Shown here one piece after another: positions 26,942 through 36,579 of a stretch of DNA of 64,000 nucleotides. Below the pieces are notes generated by a model. The model did no database searches and was not told the origin of the DNA. It saw only the letters and a list, made by a program, of their open reading frames with translations. Position numbers and translations under genes: made by a program. Numbering within the stretch: position 1 is the first letter of the stretch; every line of letters starts with the position of its first letter. Origin of the DNA: Acidisoma sp. PAMC 29798 (GTDB lineage: Bacteria; Pseudomonadota; Alphaproteobacteria; Acetobacterales; Acetobacteraceae); assembly GCF_030252425.1 (NCBI RefSeq), contig NZ_CP126994.1:806001-870000 (forward strand), written 5' to 3'.

Positions 26942-28444
26942 GTGACCGACTTTATCGAGATGCGGGGCATCACCAAGCACTTCGGTGGTACCGCCGCGCT
27001 CCGCGCCGTTGATTTCTCGATGCGGGCTGGCGAAGTTCATGCCCTCGTGGGTGAGAACGGTGCTGGCAAATCCACATTGATGAGCGTCTTGAGCGGTCGT
27101 ATTGCCAGCGATCAGGGCAGCGTCAGCGTGGATGGCGCCGTGCACCGGTTTCGCAACCCGAGCAACGCCATCGCCTGCGGCATTGCGATGATCTACCAGG
27201 AACTGGCGCTCGCGCCGGATCTGTCCGTGGCCGAGAATATCTTTCTCGGTGAGCTTCCTCCCGGTATCTCCTGGGGCAAGCTTCGTCGCGCCGCGCGGGC
27301 ATTGACCGATCAGCTTGGCTTCGACATCAACCCCGCAGCACCCGTGGGCTCTCTCGCCATCGCGCATCAGCAGGTGGTGGAGATTGCGAAGGCGCTATCC
27401 CGCAAGGTCCGACTGATTGTCTTCGACGAGCCGACGGCTGTGCTGGCGGCGCGTGACGCTGCCCAGCTTCTCCGTATTATTGGCGAGTTGCGTCACTCCG
27501 GCGTGGCCGTGGCGTATATTTCCCACCGGCTCGAAGAGGTCATGCAGATCGCGGACCGCATCACGGTGCTGAAGGACGGCGCCCTGGTCACGACGGTGAC
27601 GCCGGCTGAAACCGATATCGATGCGGTGATCCGCTTGATGGTCGGCCGGCCTGTCAGCGCAATGTTCGGCCAGCCCCCGCAGAATGACCGCGGCGCGGAG
27701 GTCATTCGTGTCGAGGGCCTGTGTCGCGGCACGCGCGTGCGCGACGTCGGGTTTTCTGTCCACGCCCGCGAGATTGTCGGCCTCGGCGGTCTTGTCGGCT
27801 CCGGTCGCACCGAAGTCGCGCGTCTCATCTTCGGCGCCGATCGCCGGGAGGCCGGCCATATCTATCTCGACGGCAAGGAACTACGCATTCGCAATCCGAG
27901 CGATGCGGTTGCCGCGGGAATCGCCCTCGTGTCCGAGGATCGGAAGGGCGAGGGCGTCATCCTCGACCTGCCGATTTCGGTCAACATGACCATCGCGCGC
28001 CTCGCCTCCGTCGTGAACGCCTTCGGTTTCCTGCGACGCCGGCGGGAGGCGACGATCGCGAGCGATCTCGCCACTGATCTGCATGTGAAGATGGCCAATA
28101 TCCACGCACCCGTCTCAAGCCTGTCCGGCGGCAACCAGCAGAAGGTCGTCTTGGCGAAGTGGTTTCATCTCGGCGGTCGACTCATCATCCTCGATGAACC
28201 GACCCGCGGTGTCGATGTCGGCGCAAAGGCCGAGATCTACGCCTTGATCCGGCGCCTCGCGGCAGAAGGAATGGCGGTGCTCGTGATCTCCTCGGAACAT
28301 CAGGAATTGTTCGGTCTCTGCGATCGCGTCTTGGTGATGGGGGAGGGCCGCCTGCGCGGTGAGCTGCGACAGCCCGACTACTCTGAGGAAAAACTTCTGT
28401 CCCTTGCCATTAATCGGGTCTCCGACCCTCAGCGGGTGCATTGA
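26942..28444 (+). CDS. Rbs-type sugar ABC ATPase (double domain)
   Basis: The 500-residue protein matches RbsA length when started at the GTG at 26942 (GGAG six bases upstream). It has two ATPase halves. The first has Walker A GENGAGKST at about 38-46 and Walker B LIVFDEPTAVL; the second has the LSGGNQQKVVLAKW signature at about 395 and LIILDEPTRGVDVG. The second half lacks a canonical Walker A (GLGGLVGSGRTE), as is usual in this family. Its stop overlaps a TTG of the next frame. Confidence 0.94.
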   Translation: MTDFIEMRGITKHFGGTAALRAVDFSMRAGEVHALVGENGAGKSTLMSVLSGRIASDQGSVSVDGAVHRFRNPSNAIACGIAMIYQELALAPDLSVAENIFLGELPPGISWGKLRRAARALTDQLGFDINPAAPVGSLAIAHQQVVEIAKALSRKVRLIVFDEPTAVLAARDAAQLLRIIGELRHSGVAVAYISHRLEEVMQIADRITVLKDGALVTTVTPAETDIDAVIRLMVGRPVSAMFGQPPQNDRGAEVIRVEGLCRGTRVRDVGFSVHAREIVGLGGLVGSGRTEVARLIFGADRREAGHIYLDGKELRIRNPSDAVAAGIALVSEDRKGEGVILDLPISVNMTIARLASVVNAFGFLRRRREATIASDLATDLHVKMANIHAPVSSLSGGNQQKVVLAKWFHLGGRLIILDEPTRGVDVGAKAEIYALIRRLAAEGMAVLVISSEHQELFGLCDRVLVMGEGRLRGELRQPDYSEEKLLSLAINRVSDPQRVH

Positions 28445-28446
28445 CC

Positions 28447-29445
28447 ATGCCGGATATGAACGTGGCGGCTCCTTCCACAAAGGTTGAGCGCGGCCGTGTG
28501 CAGCGGCTCGATCTTCCGCTTCTGCTCCAGCGATGGGGCACGCTGGTGATCTTCATCCTCATCGTCATCGGCGCTTCGCTGCAATCACCGGCTTTCCTGA
28601 CCTATCGCAACATCGCCAATTTGCTGCAGCAGACTTCGGGTGTCGGCATCATGTCGGTGGGCATGCTGTTCGTGATTCTGACGCGCGGCATCGATCTTTC
28701 GGTGGGCTCAGTATCGGCGCTCGGCAGTGTCGTCTCCGCCCTTCTGATCGGGCAGTTCTCGCCGGCCGCGACCGTGCCCATGGTGATGCTGTCGGGCGCT
28801 GTCTGCGGTCTCGTTGCCGGCGTCATGATCGCCTATCTGCGGCTGCCGTCTTTCGTGATCACGCTCGCTGTTATGACGATGGCGCGTGGCACGGCCTTCA
28901 TCCTGTCTGGCGGCCAGCCGATCATGCTGGACGATAGTGGCGCCGCACTCTCAAACTTCGCCAACGGATACGTGTTCGGCGTGCCCCAGCCGGTCATTTT
29001 GATGTTCTCGGTCTTCATCATCGGCGGCATCGTTCTCAATTTCACGAAGTTCGGCCGGTTGGTGAAGGCCATCGGATCTAACCCAGAGGCGGTGCGCCTG
29101 TCCGGAATTGCTGTCCCCCGCTACGTTCTCGCCGTCTACGTCATCTCCGGCGCATTGGCCGCTTTGGCCGGCATCATTTCGACGGGCCGTGCCGGTGTCG
29201 GCTCCGCGACCGTTGGCGTGGGGGCCGAACTTCAAGTCATTGCCGCCGTCGTCATCGGTGGCGCCAGCCTGATGGGCGGTCGCGGTGGAGTCTTCAACGC
29301 CCTGCTCGGCGCACTCGTCCTCGGCATCATCGGCAATGTCATGAATTTGGCGAGTGTTCCCGGTTACAGCCAACAGGTTTTCATGGGGGTGATCATCATG
29401 ATTGCCGTCGTTATTCAACAAGGCGCGCAAATCTTCCGACGATAG
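28447..29445 (+). CDS. Rbs-type sugar ABC permease
   Basis: The 332-residue permease has eight or more hydrophobic segments. Landmarks are ILTRGIDLSVGSVSALGSVV at about 80 and the GGASLMGGRGGVFNALLGALVLG loop at about 275. The ATG at 28447 is chosen; a TTG at 28441 overlapping the previous stop is possible. With the binding protein and ATPase it forms a complete RbsABC-type importer; a homodimeric permease is expected. Confidence 0.93.
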   Translation: MPDMNVAAPSTKVERGRVQRLDLPLLLQRWGTLVIFILIVIGASLQSPAFLTYRNIANLLQQTSGVGIMSVGMLFVILTRGIDLSVGSVSALGSVVSALLIGQFSPAATVPMVMLSGAVCGLVAGVMIAYLRLPSFVITLAVMTMARGTAFILSGGQPIMLDDSGAALSNFANGYVFGVPQPVILMFSVFIIGGIVLNFTKFGRLVKAIGSNPEAVRLSGIAVPRYVLAVYVISGALAALAGIISTGRAGVGSATVGVGAELQVIAAVVIGGASLMGGRGGVFNALLGALVLGIIGNVMNLASVPGYSQQVFMGVIIMIAVVIQQGAQIFRR

Positions 29446-29486
29446 GCGAAGCGTCCGCCCCACGCGAATTGGATAGGAATAAAACG

Positions 29487-30533
29487 ATGCGTGCTGCTGT
29501 CATGTACTCTCCCGGGGATATTCGGCTCGAAGACGTGCCGATGCCCGAAGCAGGACCGGACGATGTTCTTCTGCGTGTCGCCGCCGTGGGCGTCTGCGGC
29601 TCGGATATTCCGCGCATGTTGACCAAGGGTGCGCACCGCATGCCGATCATCTGCGGTCACGAATTCTCGGGCCATGTCGTGCAACGGGGCCGCAATGTCA
29701 CGACGGTCACCGAAGGCGATCTGGTCGGCGTGGTGCCGCTCATCCCCTGCCGGATTTGCGACCAATGTCTTGGCGGTCATTTCTCGCGTTGCCGCGACTA
29801 TGATTATTTCGGCAGCCGCAGGGATGGTGCCTATGCGGAATACGTGGCGGTTCCGGAAGGCAATCTTCTGCGTGCGCCGGCGGGTGCCGATCCGCGCGCC
29901 GTCGCGATGACTGATCCCGCTTCCATCGCGCTGCATGCGATTTGGAAGGCGACGCCCACGCTCGGTGCGCGGGGCGGTGTGATCGGCTGCGGTCCGATCG
30001 GCCTGTTCGCCATTCAGTGGATGCGGCTGATGGGTTTGCGTGAAGTGGTGGCGGTCGATGTCTCAGAAGAAAAGCTCGCGATGGCGCGCGAAGCGGGTGC
30101 GACGCATACCTTCCTGGTCCATGAAAAGGCGCCCGAAGGTCTCACCTGCGATGTGATTGTGGAGGCGGCGGGTCATCCGTCTTCCATCAACGCGGCGGTG
30201 CGCCTGGCGGCGCCGGGTGGACATGTCACCTTCATCGGCATTCCGGTCGCGGATGTCACTCTGGAACAGGCGACCTTCAACCATCTGCTACGCCAGGAAG
30301 TGTCCCTGCATGGCGCATGGAATTCCTTCGGCGCGCCGTTCCCCGGGCCGCAGTGGCGGGTGGCGCTTGAGGCGCTGACGTCCGGGCAGCTGAAATGGGC
30401 GTTCATGCTCTCGCATGAAAAACCGCTTGAAGATTTGCCCGCGATGTTCGGCATGTTTAAGGGTCGTAACGAGTTCTTTTCCAAAGTCATGTTCTTCCCG
30501 AATGGTCACGCGGAGGGGATTGCTACGCGATGA
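29487..30533 (+). CDS. Zinc dehydrogenase, galactitol-1-phosphate dehydrogenase-like
   Basis: The 348-residue medium-chain dehydrogenase starts at the ATG at 29487 with AGGA upstream. Catalytic zinc residues are Cys37 (CGSD), His58 and Glu59 (GHEF); structural zinc cysteines are 88, 91, 94 and 102. A Rossmann motif GCGPIGLFAIQ is near residue 175. The stretches CGSDIPRM, VPLIPCRICDQCL and YFGSRRDGAYAEY resemble E. coli GatD. It would oxidise a polyol or polyol phosphate to a ketose with NAD. It overlaps the FGGY kinase start by ATGA, which ties oxidation and phosphorylation together. Confidence 0.88.
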   Translation: MRAAVMYSPGDIRLEDVPMPEAGPDDVLLRVAAVGVCGSDIPRMLTKGAHRMPIICGHEFSGHVVQRGRNVTTVTEGDLVGVVPLIPCRICDQCLGGHFSRCRDYDYFGSRRDGAYAEYVAVPEGNLLRAPAGADPRAVAMTDPASIALHAIWKATPTLGARGGVIGCGPIGLFAIQWMRLMGLREVVAVDVSEEKLAMAREAGATHTFLVHEKAPEGLTCDVIVEAAGHPSSINAAVRLAAPGGHVTFIGIPVADVTLEQATFNHLLRQEVSLHGAWNSFGAPFPGPQWRVALEALTSGQLKWAFMLSHEKPLEDLPAMFGMFKGRNEFFSKVMFFPNGHAEGIATR

Positions 30534-32113
30534 GCCTGCTTCTCGGCATCGATTTCGGCACGGGTGGCGTGCGCGTCGGGGTATTTGACCTTGACCGCGC
30601 CACGATGCTGGGTGAGGCCGAAGCGACTTACGCCACCTCCTATCCGCGCGCAGATTGGGCCGAGCAATCGCCGACGGATTGGTGGGCGGCGCTGGGCAGT
30701 GCGTGCCGACGCCTGATGGGTGAACTCGGCCATCCCGATATCCTGGGCGTGGCCGTCGGCACCACGGCGTCCACGGTGGTGGTCTGCGCGCGGGACGGCA
30801 CGCCCCTGCGCCCCGCACTGCTGTGGATGGATTGCCGCGCCGGTGTGGAAGCGAAGCAGACCGCCCGTTCGCGGCACCCGGTTTTCGGCGGCAGCGAAGA
30901 TGGTGACGCCTCGGAATGGCTGATCCCGAAAGCCATGTGGCTCAAGACGCATGAGCCCGACACTTACAATCGCGCTGCAGTGATTTGCGAATGCCTCGAT
31001 TACATCAACTTCAACCTCTGCGACGCCTGGGTCGCTTCGCGCATGAATGCGACCTGCAAATGGAACTATGACGCGACCGCCGGCACGTTTCCTCAAGATC
31101 TCTATGAGACATTCGGCATTGCGGAGATCACCGACAAGATCCCGACGCGGGTGATACCGGTCGGCGGTGCGATCGCGCCGATCACCGCGCGCGCTGCCGC
31201 GCATCTCGGCCTACGCACCCGGCCGATGGTCGTTCAAGGCGGTATCGACGCGCATATCGGCATGATCGGCGCCGGCACGCTCGATCCAGGCAATATGCTG
31301 ATGATCGGTGGAACCTCCGTCGTGCATCTGTTCCAGATCGCGCCTCATCGGCCGCTGCCGGGGTTCTGGGGGCCTTATCCGAATGCGCTGACAAATGAGC
31401 TCAGCCTCGTCGAGGGCGGCCAGGTTTCCGCCGGATCGGTGCTGTCTTGGATGTGCGATGATGTGTTCGGCCTCGACCGTGCGGGGCGCGACGCGCTGTG
31501 GCGCGATGCGGCCGCCTTTCCGGTCGGCGGCACGGGGCTGCTGACGCTCGACTACCTCATGGGCAATCGTACGCCCTATCGCGACCCGCATCTCCGTGGC
31601 GCCATCATCGGCCTTGCCCTCGGCCATGATCGGGCGGCGCTGTATCGTTCGGCGGTGGAGGGGCTGGCGCTCGCCTCCCTTCATGTCTTGCGCCGTGCGT
31701 CATCGCTGGGTGTCGAGATTCATCGTGTGGTCGCCTCCGGCGGTTTCCTGCGCAATCCGCTGTGGCTGCGCGCGACGGTGGATGCGATGGGCCTTCCGCT
31801 GCATATCCCGGCCTATCAAAATCTGTCCATTCTCGGGGCCGCGGGCGCCGCGGCCTGTGGCGTTGGGCTCGTCCCCGACTTGTATGCAGCGGCGGCGGCG
31901 GTCGCGAGTCCCGGCGCGGTGATCGAGCCCAATGCTGCCGCACATGCCCAGTATGAAACCCTGCTCAGCGACTATCAGGAGGCGACCGTGCTGCTGGCTC
32001 CCCTGATGCGGCGGCTTGTCGCACGCCGATCCGATGCGGCAGCGCGCGCCACGGCGCCTCACGATGACTCACCGGCCGCGCCGTTAATTTTGGAAGAGGT
32101 TCGACATGGATAG
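30530..32113 (+). CDS. FGGY family carbohydrate kinase
   Basis: The 527-residue kinase begins LLGIDFGTGGVRVGVFD, the ATP phosphate-binding start of FGGY enzymes. The LLWMDCRA segment is at about 102, MIGGTSVVHLF at about 260, and ASGGFLRNPLW near 405 before the second phosphate loop. Members phosphorylate xylulose, ribulose, fuculose, glycerol or related sugars; the sequence does not fix the substrate. It overlaps the upstream dehydrogenase by four bases and the downstream deoC-like gene by eight. Confidence 0.92.
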   Translation: MSLLLGIDFGTGGVRVGVFDLDRATMLGEAEATYATSYPRADWAEQSPTDWWAALGSACRRLMGELGHPDILGVAVGTTASTVVVCARDGTPLRPALLWMDCRAGVEAKQTARSRHPVFGGSEDGDASEWLIPKAMWLKTHEPDTYNRAAVICECLDYINFNLCDAWVASRMNATCKWNYDATAGTFPQDLYETFGIAEITDKIPTRVIPVGGAIAPITARAAAHLGLRTRPMVVQGGIDAHIGMIGAGTLDPGNMLMIGGTSVVHLFQIAPHRPLPGFWGPYPNALTNELSLVEGGQVSAGSVLSWMCDDVFGLDRAGRDALWRDAAAFPVGGTGLLTLDYLMGNRTPYRDPHLRGAIIGLALGHDRAALYRSAVEGLALASLHVLRRASSLGVEIHRVVASGGFLRNPLWLRATVDAMGLPLHIPAYQNLSILGAAGAAACGVGLVPDLYAAAAAVASPGAVIEPNAAAHAQYETLLSDYQEATVLLAPLMRRLVARRSDAAARATAPHDDSPAAPLILEEVRHG

Positions 32114-33155
32114 CGACAGGCACGCGAGCGGCGCGGTTCGGCCCCAGGATGGAGCGCTCAAGATGCGGGACATGGCTGTCGTGCCCGTGCTGTCGCCGAT
32201 CCAGCATGACCATCGCAACCCCGGCACGCCCTTGCAACCCGATTGGTTCGAGGCGATCCAGGTCAATCTCAGCGCCGTCGAGCGTCGTGTCGCGACCTTG
32301 AGTGGTCGCCGCAGCGTCAAGAAGGCGCATCAGGCCGCTTGGCTGATCAAGGCGATGACCTGTATTGATTTGACGACCCTCGCGGGTGACGACACACCGG
32401 GTCGGGTTCAGCGCCTGGCGATGAAGGCGCGGCGCCCGCTGCGCGATGATCTGGTGGAGGCTTTGGGCCTCGCCGACAATCCGCCGACCGTGGGCGCGGT
32501 CTGCGTCTACCCGACGATGGTGGCGCCGGCCGTGCGCGCCTTGGAAGGATCGGGCATTCCCGTGGCGTCGGTCGCGACCGGCTTTCCGACCGGCCTGACG
32601 CCTTTGCCGCAGCGCCTGGCTGAGATCCGATACGCGGTGGATCAGGGCGCGCGGGAAATCGACATCGTCATCACGCGCGCGCATGTGCTGCTCGGCGAAT
32701 GGCAGGCGCTGTATGACGAGGTGCGGGCGATGCGTGCCGCCTGCGGTCCCGCGCATCTCAAGGCGATTCTCGGCACGGGCGACCTGCGCACGCTGCGCAA
32801 TGTCTATAAGGCGAGCATGGTCGCCATGATGGCAGGTGCGGACTTCATCAAAACCTCCACCGGTAAGGAAGATGTCAATGCAACCTTGCCGGTCAGCCTG
32901 ACCATGATCCGCGCCTTGCGCGACTATGGCGAGCGCACGGGGGAACGCATCGGCTTCAAACCTGCGGGCGGGTTGAAGACCGCGAAGGATAGCCTATCCT
33001 GGTTGATCCTGATGAAGGAGGAACTCGGTCGGCCGTGGCTGGAACCTGATCTATTCCGCATCGGTGCCAGTTCCATGCTGGGCGACATCGAACGTCAGCT
33101 CGAACACTACGTCACCGGCCGCTATGCCTCGGCATCGCACCACGGGCTGGCTTGA
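32106..33155 (+). CDS. deoC: DeoC/2-deoxyribose-5-phosphate aldolase family
   Basis: The 349-residue class I aldolase is about 90 residues longer than E. coli DeoC, with an N-terminal extension. Active-site residues are visible: Asp186 in EIDIVITRA, the Schiff-base Lys249 in FIKTSTGK, and Lys285 in GFKPAGG. The established reaction is cleavage of 2-deoxyribose 5-phosphate to glyceraldehyde 3-phosphate and acetaldehyde; related members may use other deoxy or branched substrates. It is followed at 10 bases by an aldehyde dehydrogenase, which fits disposal of the aldehyde product. Confidence 0.93.
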   Translation: MDSDRHASGAVRPQDGALKMRDMAVVPVLSPIQHDHRNPGTPLQPDWFEAIQVNLSAVERRVATLSGRRSVKKAHQAAWLIKAMTCIDLTTLAGDDTPGRVQRLAMKARRPLRDDLVEALGLADNPPTVGAVCVYPTMVAPAVRALEGSGIPVASVATGFPTGLTPLPQRLAEIRYAVDQGAREIDIVITRAHVLLGEWQALYDEVRAMRAACGPAHLKAILGTGDLRTLRNVYKASMVAMMAGADFIKTSTGKEDVNATLPVSLTMIRALRDYGERTGERIGFKPAGGLKTAKDSLSWLILMKEELGRPWLEPDLFRIGASSMLGDIERQLEHYVTGRYASASHHGLA

Positions 33156-33165
33156 GGAAACGGCA

Positions 33166-35568
33166 ATGAACCAGATCAGAGCGATCCTTGAGACGATGGA
33201 TTACGGAACCGCCCCGGAGGCAAGCGATATCGTGCGCGACTGGCTTCATGCGCATCGCGCGGGCTTTGGCCATTTCATCGACGGCCGGTTTTCGGTGCCC
33301 GAGGGTGCAACGCTGCGCGATGTGCGCGACCCCGCCCATGATGCGCCCCTTGCCCTCGTGGTGCAGGGCACGGCGGATGATGTCGATACCGCCGTCGGCG
33401 CCGCCCGCCGCGCCTTTCCGGCATGGTCTGCGCTGCCCGGCCATATGCGGGCGCGACACCTCTACGCACTTGCGCGGCATGTGCAGAAGCGCGAGCGGTT
33501 CCTGTCGGTGCTCGAAACCCTCGATAACGGCAAGCCGATTCGTGAGTCACGGGACATCGACATCCCACTGGTTGCACGTCATTTCATCCACCATGCCGGA
33601 TGGGCGGAACTGATCGACACCGAATTTCCGGACCATGGTCCTGTCGGCGTCTGCGGACAGATCATTCCGTGGAATTTTCCGCTTCTCATGCTTGCCTGGA
33701 AGATCGCGCCGGCGCTTGCCGCGGGCAATACCGTGGTGCTCAAGCCCGCCGAGGACACCCCGCTCACCGCGCTCGCCTTCGCCGCCATCTGCCAGGAAGC
33801 GGGATTGCCGCCCGGCGTCGTCAATATCGTCTGCGGTGATGGGTCCACAGGCAGCGCTCTGGTTGCGCATCCCGGCATCGACAAGATTGCCTTCACCGGA
33901 TCTACCGATGTGGGCCGCATGATCCGCGTCGCGACGGCAGGCAGCGGCAAAAAGCTCTCCCTGGAGCTTGGCGGAAAATCGCCCTTCATCGTCTTCGAGG
34001 ATGCCGATCTCGATAGCGCTGTCGAAGGTGTTGTCGATGCCATCTGGTTCAATCAGGGCCAGGTCTGCTGCGCGGGGTCGCGCATCCTGGTTCAGGAAGG
34101 AATCGCACCGCGTTTCCATGCTAAGCTCCGCGCCCGGATGGAGACGTTGCGCATCGGCGATCCGCTCGACAAGTCGATCGATGTCGGCGCCATCGTCTCC
34201 AAGGTGCAGCTCGAACGCATCCGTTCCATCGTCGAGCAGGGGCGCAGTGAAGGCAACACCATTTGGCAGGCCTCTGGCCCGGTGCCGGAAACGGGGTGCT
34301 TCTATCCGCCGACCTTGATCACCGATGTGTCGCCGGCATCGACGGTTGTCGATGTCGAGATCTTCGGGCCGGTCGCGACATCAATGACATTCCGCACGCC
34401 GGAGGAAGCGATCGCGCTCGCCAATAACACGCGCTACGGCCTTGCCGCGTCAATCTGGTCCGAGAATATCAACCTCGCTTTAGATGCGGCGGCGCGCGTG
34501 AAGGCCGGTGTGATTTGGGTGAATGGCACCAATATGTTCGATGCCGCCGCAGGATTCGGTGGCTATAAGGAAAGCGGTTTCGGTCGCGAGGGCGGCCGTG
34601 AGGGGATGCACGAGTATCTCATGCCGCTATGGGCGAAGGACTCCACCCCTGATGACGACTCATTGCCGCCGCTGCTTTCGGCGCAGCTGTCTGACGGTGG
34701 ACTGCCCGGACCGGTCGCGGATCGACCGACGATCGATCGGACGGCGAAGCTCTATATCGGGGGCAAACAGGCGCGGCCCGATTCCGGCTATTCCTATGCC
34801 GTCACCAATGCCGATGGCACCCAGGCTCTCGCCGGGCTCGGCAACCGCAAGGACATTCGCAACGCCGTCGAAGCGGCGATGAAGGCAAGCGGTTGGTCCG
34901 CGGCGACGGCGCATAACCGCGCCCAGGTGATGTATTATCTCGCGGAAAACCTCGCGGCGCGGGCAGACGACTTCACAACGATCTTGGTGGATGGCGGCGT
35001 GTCCGCAACCGATGCGGGCCGCGAAGTCGAGGCCGCCATAAGCCGCATCTTCTGGTACGCGGCGCAGGCCGACAAATATGATGGCCAGGTGCATGCCACC
35101 CGGTCCAGGCACGTGACGCTCGCCATGAACGAGCCCTTCGGCGTCATGGGGATTCTGTGTCCCGACCGGGCGCCGTTGCTCGCCTTCGTCTCGATGGTGA
35201 TGCCTGCTATCGCGATGGGCAATCGCGTTATCGTGGTGCCCTCGCCCTTGCGTCCGCTGGCGGCGACGGAGTTCTACCAGGTTCTCGATACCAGCGACGT
35301 GCCGGGTGGTGTGGTCAACATCGTGACGGGGGAGCGTGATGTGCTTGGCAAAACCCTGGCCGAGCATGATGATGTCGCGGCCTTGTGGTATGCGGGCAGC
35401 CGCGAGGGTTCCGCTGCCGTGGAACGTGCCTCGGCAGGCAATCTCAAGCCCACCTGGGTCGATGGCGGCCGGGGTAGGGACTGGTTCGATCCCCAGCGGG
35501 GGCAGGGCCGTGACTATTTGCGGCGCGCCGTTCAGGTGAAGAACATCTGGATTCCGTATGGCGAATGA
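33166..35568 (+). CDS. Double-domain aldehyde dehydrogenase
   Basis: The 800-residue protein starts at the ATG at 33166. Residues 35-505 form a complete NAD(P)-dependent aldehyde dehydrogenase, with PWNFP at 168-172, Glu267 in LELGGKSP and catalytic Cys301 in NQGQVCCAG. Residues about 530-800 form a second, shorter dehydrogenase-like half (LYIGGKQARPDSG, PFGVMGILCPDRAPLLAFVS, GGVVNIVTGERD) that ends before the point where the catalytic Cys would lie. Genes of this type often follow deoC. The active half most likely oxidises the acetaldehyde or other aldehyde made by the aldolase; the second half may be structural. It ends 9 bases before the convergent SorC gene. Confidence 0.92.
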   Translation: MNQIRAILETMDYGTAPEASDIVRDWLHAHRAGFGHFIDGRFSVPEGATLRDVRDPAHDAPLALVVQGTADDVDTAVGAARRAFPAWSALPGHMRARHLYALARHVQKRERFLSVLETLDNGKPIRESRDIDIPLVARHFIHHAGWAELIDTEFPDHGPVGVCGQIIPWNFPLLMLAWKIAPALAAGNTVVLKPAEDTPLTALAFAAICQEAGLPPGVVNIVCGDGSTGSALVAHPGIDKIAFTGSTDVGRMIRVATAGSGKKLSLELGGKSPFIVFEDADLDSAVEGVVDAIWFNQGQVCCAGSRILVQEGIAPRFHAKLRARMETLRIGDPLDKSIDVGAIVSKVQLERIRSIVEQGRSEGNTIWQASGPVPETGCFYPPTLITDVSPASTVVDVEIFGPVATSMTFRTPEEAIALANNTRYGLAASIWSENINLALDAAARVKAGVIWVNGTNMFDAAAGFGGYKESGFGREGGREGMHEYLMPLWAKDSTPDDDSLPPLLSAQLSDGGLPGPVADRPTIDRTAKLYIGGKQARPDSGYSYAVTNADGTQALAGLGNRKDIRNAVEAAMKASGWSAATAHNRAQVMYYLAENLAARADDFTTILVDGGVSATDAGREVEAAISRIFWYAAQADKYDGQVHATRSRHVTLAMNEPFGVMGILCPDRAPLLAFVSMVMPAIAMGNRVIVVPSPLRPLAATEFYQVLDTSDVPGGVVNIVTGERDVLGKTLAEHDDVAALWYAGSREGSAAVERASAGNLKPTWVDGGRGRDWFDPQRGQGRDYLRRAVQVKNIWIPYGE

Positions 35569-35577
35569 CGGACCGGG

Positions 35578-36579
35578 TTAACCCCGGCCTTCCGCGTCCA
35601 GGGCCGCTATGGCTGTGCCTTCATCGGTGACGAGCACATTGACCAGACGGGAGCGTAAGGCCGCCAGAACGATCGCATGTTTCTGTCGGCCTACCGCCAC
35701 GCCAATTCTGATTGGCTTCTCGCGCAGCAGTGACAGATCAAGCCCGATGGTGCGCGCATCCAGGGCCGCGTCCACGATGTCCCCCGCGCGATTGAGGAAG
35801 CGGCCGAGCACGTCGCCCACCGCGCCGCGCGCCCGCAGCCCGGCAAGATCGTCAGGGGTGATATAGTCCGACTGCACGAGGACGGAATCCTCATTGGTGC
35901 CGCCAAGACCGAAGCAGGCCACCGAGGTCTGCGCGGCAAGGGTGAGCACTCGCGCGATGACCGTGTCCTGTTCGAGAACGGAGCGCGTTTCCGCACGTCC
36001 CACGATGGCGGGCACCGGCAGCAAGGTCGCGCGACCGTCGCCGGCTTGCGCGAACAACTCCGCGACGTTGTTCGTGCGTGTGGTGCTGGCGTGGATGTTC
36101 ATGGCGCCGTTGAGCAACACCACTTCCACACCCGGATTCCAATGCCGGGGCAGCCAATAGGCAACGGCCGCCATCGTGCGCCCCCAGGACACACCGACAA
36201 GGGCGGGACGCGGTCGCAAGGCCGCGAGGAACTGGCCGGCCGCCTGAGCGACGCCATCGGCGACGAGCGAATCATCCTCGCCCGCAGATGGCACCACAAT
36301 CGCTTCGTGGAGATCGTAGACCCGTTGTAGACGAGTTTCGAGTTCAGGTCTGCGTTGTGCGCGTGGCACAATCTCGATGCGTACCACGCCTTGTTCGCGC
36401 GCATCGCGGAGCAATCGGCCAACCTGCCAACGCGTCAGCCCGACGATCTTGGCAATCTCGCCCATCGTCTTATCGAGGTCGTAGTAGCATTTCGCAGCCT
36501 GTACCATGAGCAGTTCACGTTGCTCGGCGGGCAGCGTGCGGAAATCGATGTCTCCATCAAGCTCAGTCCGCAAGGACAT
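35578..36579 (-). CDS. SorC family sugar-binding transcriptional regulator
   Basis: The 333-residue product has an N-terminal helix-turn-helix (MGEIAKIVGLTRWQVGRLLRDAREQG at about 39-64) and a C-terminal sugar-phosphate-binding domain with VGVSWGRTMAAVA at about 128 and ACFGLGGTN at about 218. SorC proteins sense phosphorylated sugars and usually regulate the neighbouring kinase and dehydrogenase genes. It starts at an ATG with AGGAG upstream and is divergent from the SorE-like dehydrogenase. It probably controls operons on both sides. Confidence 0.92.
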   Translation of the reverse strand: MSLRTELDGDIDFRTLPAEQRELLMVQAAKCYYDLDKTMGEIAKIVGLTRWQVGRLLRDAREQGVVRIEIVPRAQRRPELETRLQRVYDLHEAIVVPSAGEDDSLVADGVAQAAGQFLAALRPRPALVGVSWGRTMAAVAYWLPRHWNPGVEVVLLNGAMNIHASTTRTNNVAELFAQAGDGRATLLPVPAIVGRAETRSVLEQDTVIARVLTLAAQTSVACFGLGGTNEDSVLVQSDYITPDDLAGLRARGAVGDVLGRFLNRAGDIVDAALDARTIGLDLSLLREKPIRIGVAVGRQKHAIVLAALRSRLVNVLVTDEGTAIAALDAEGRG

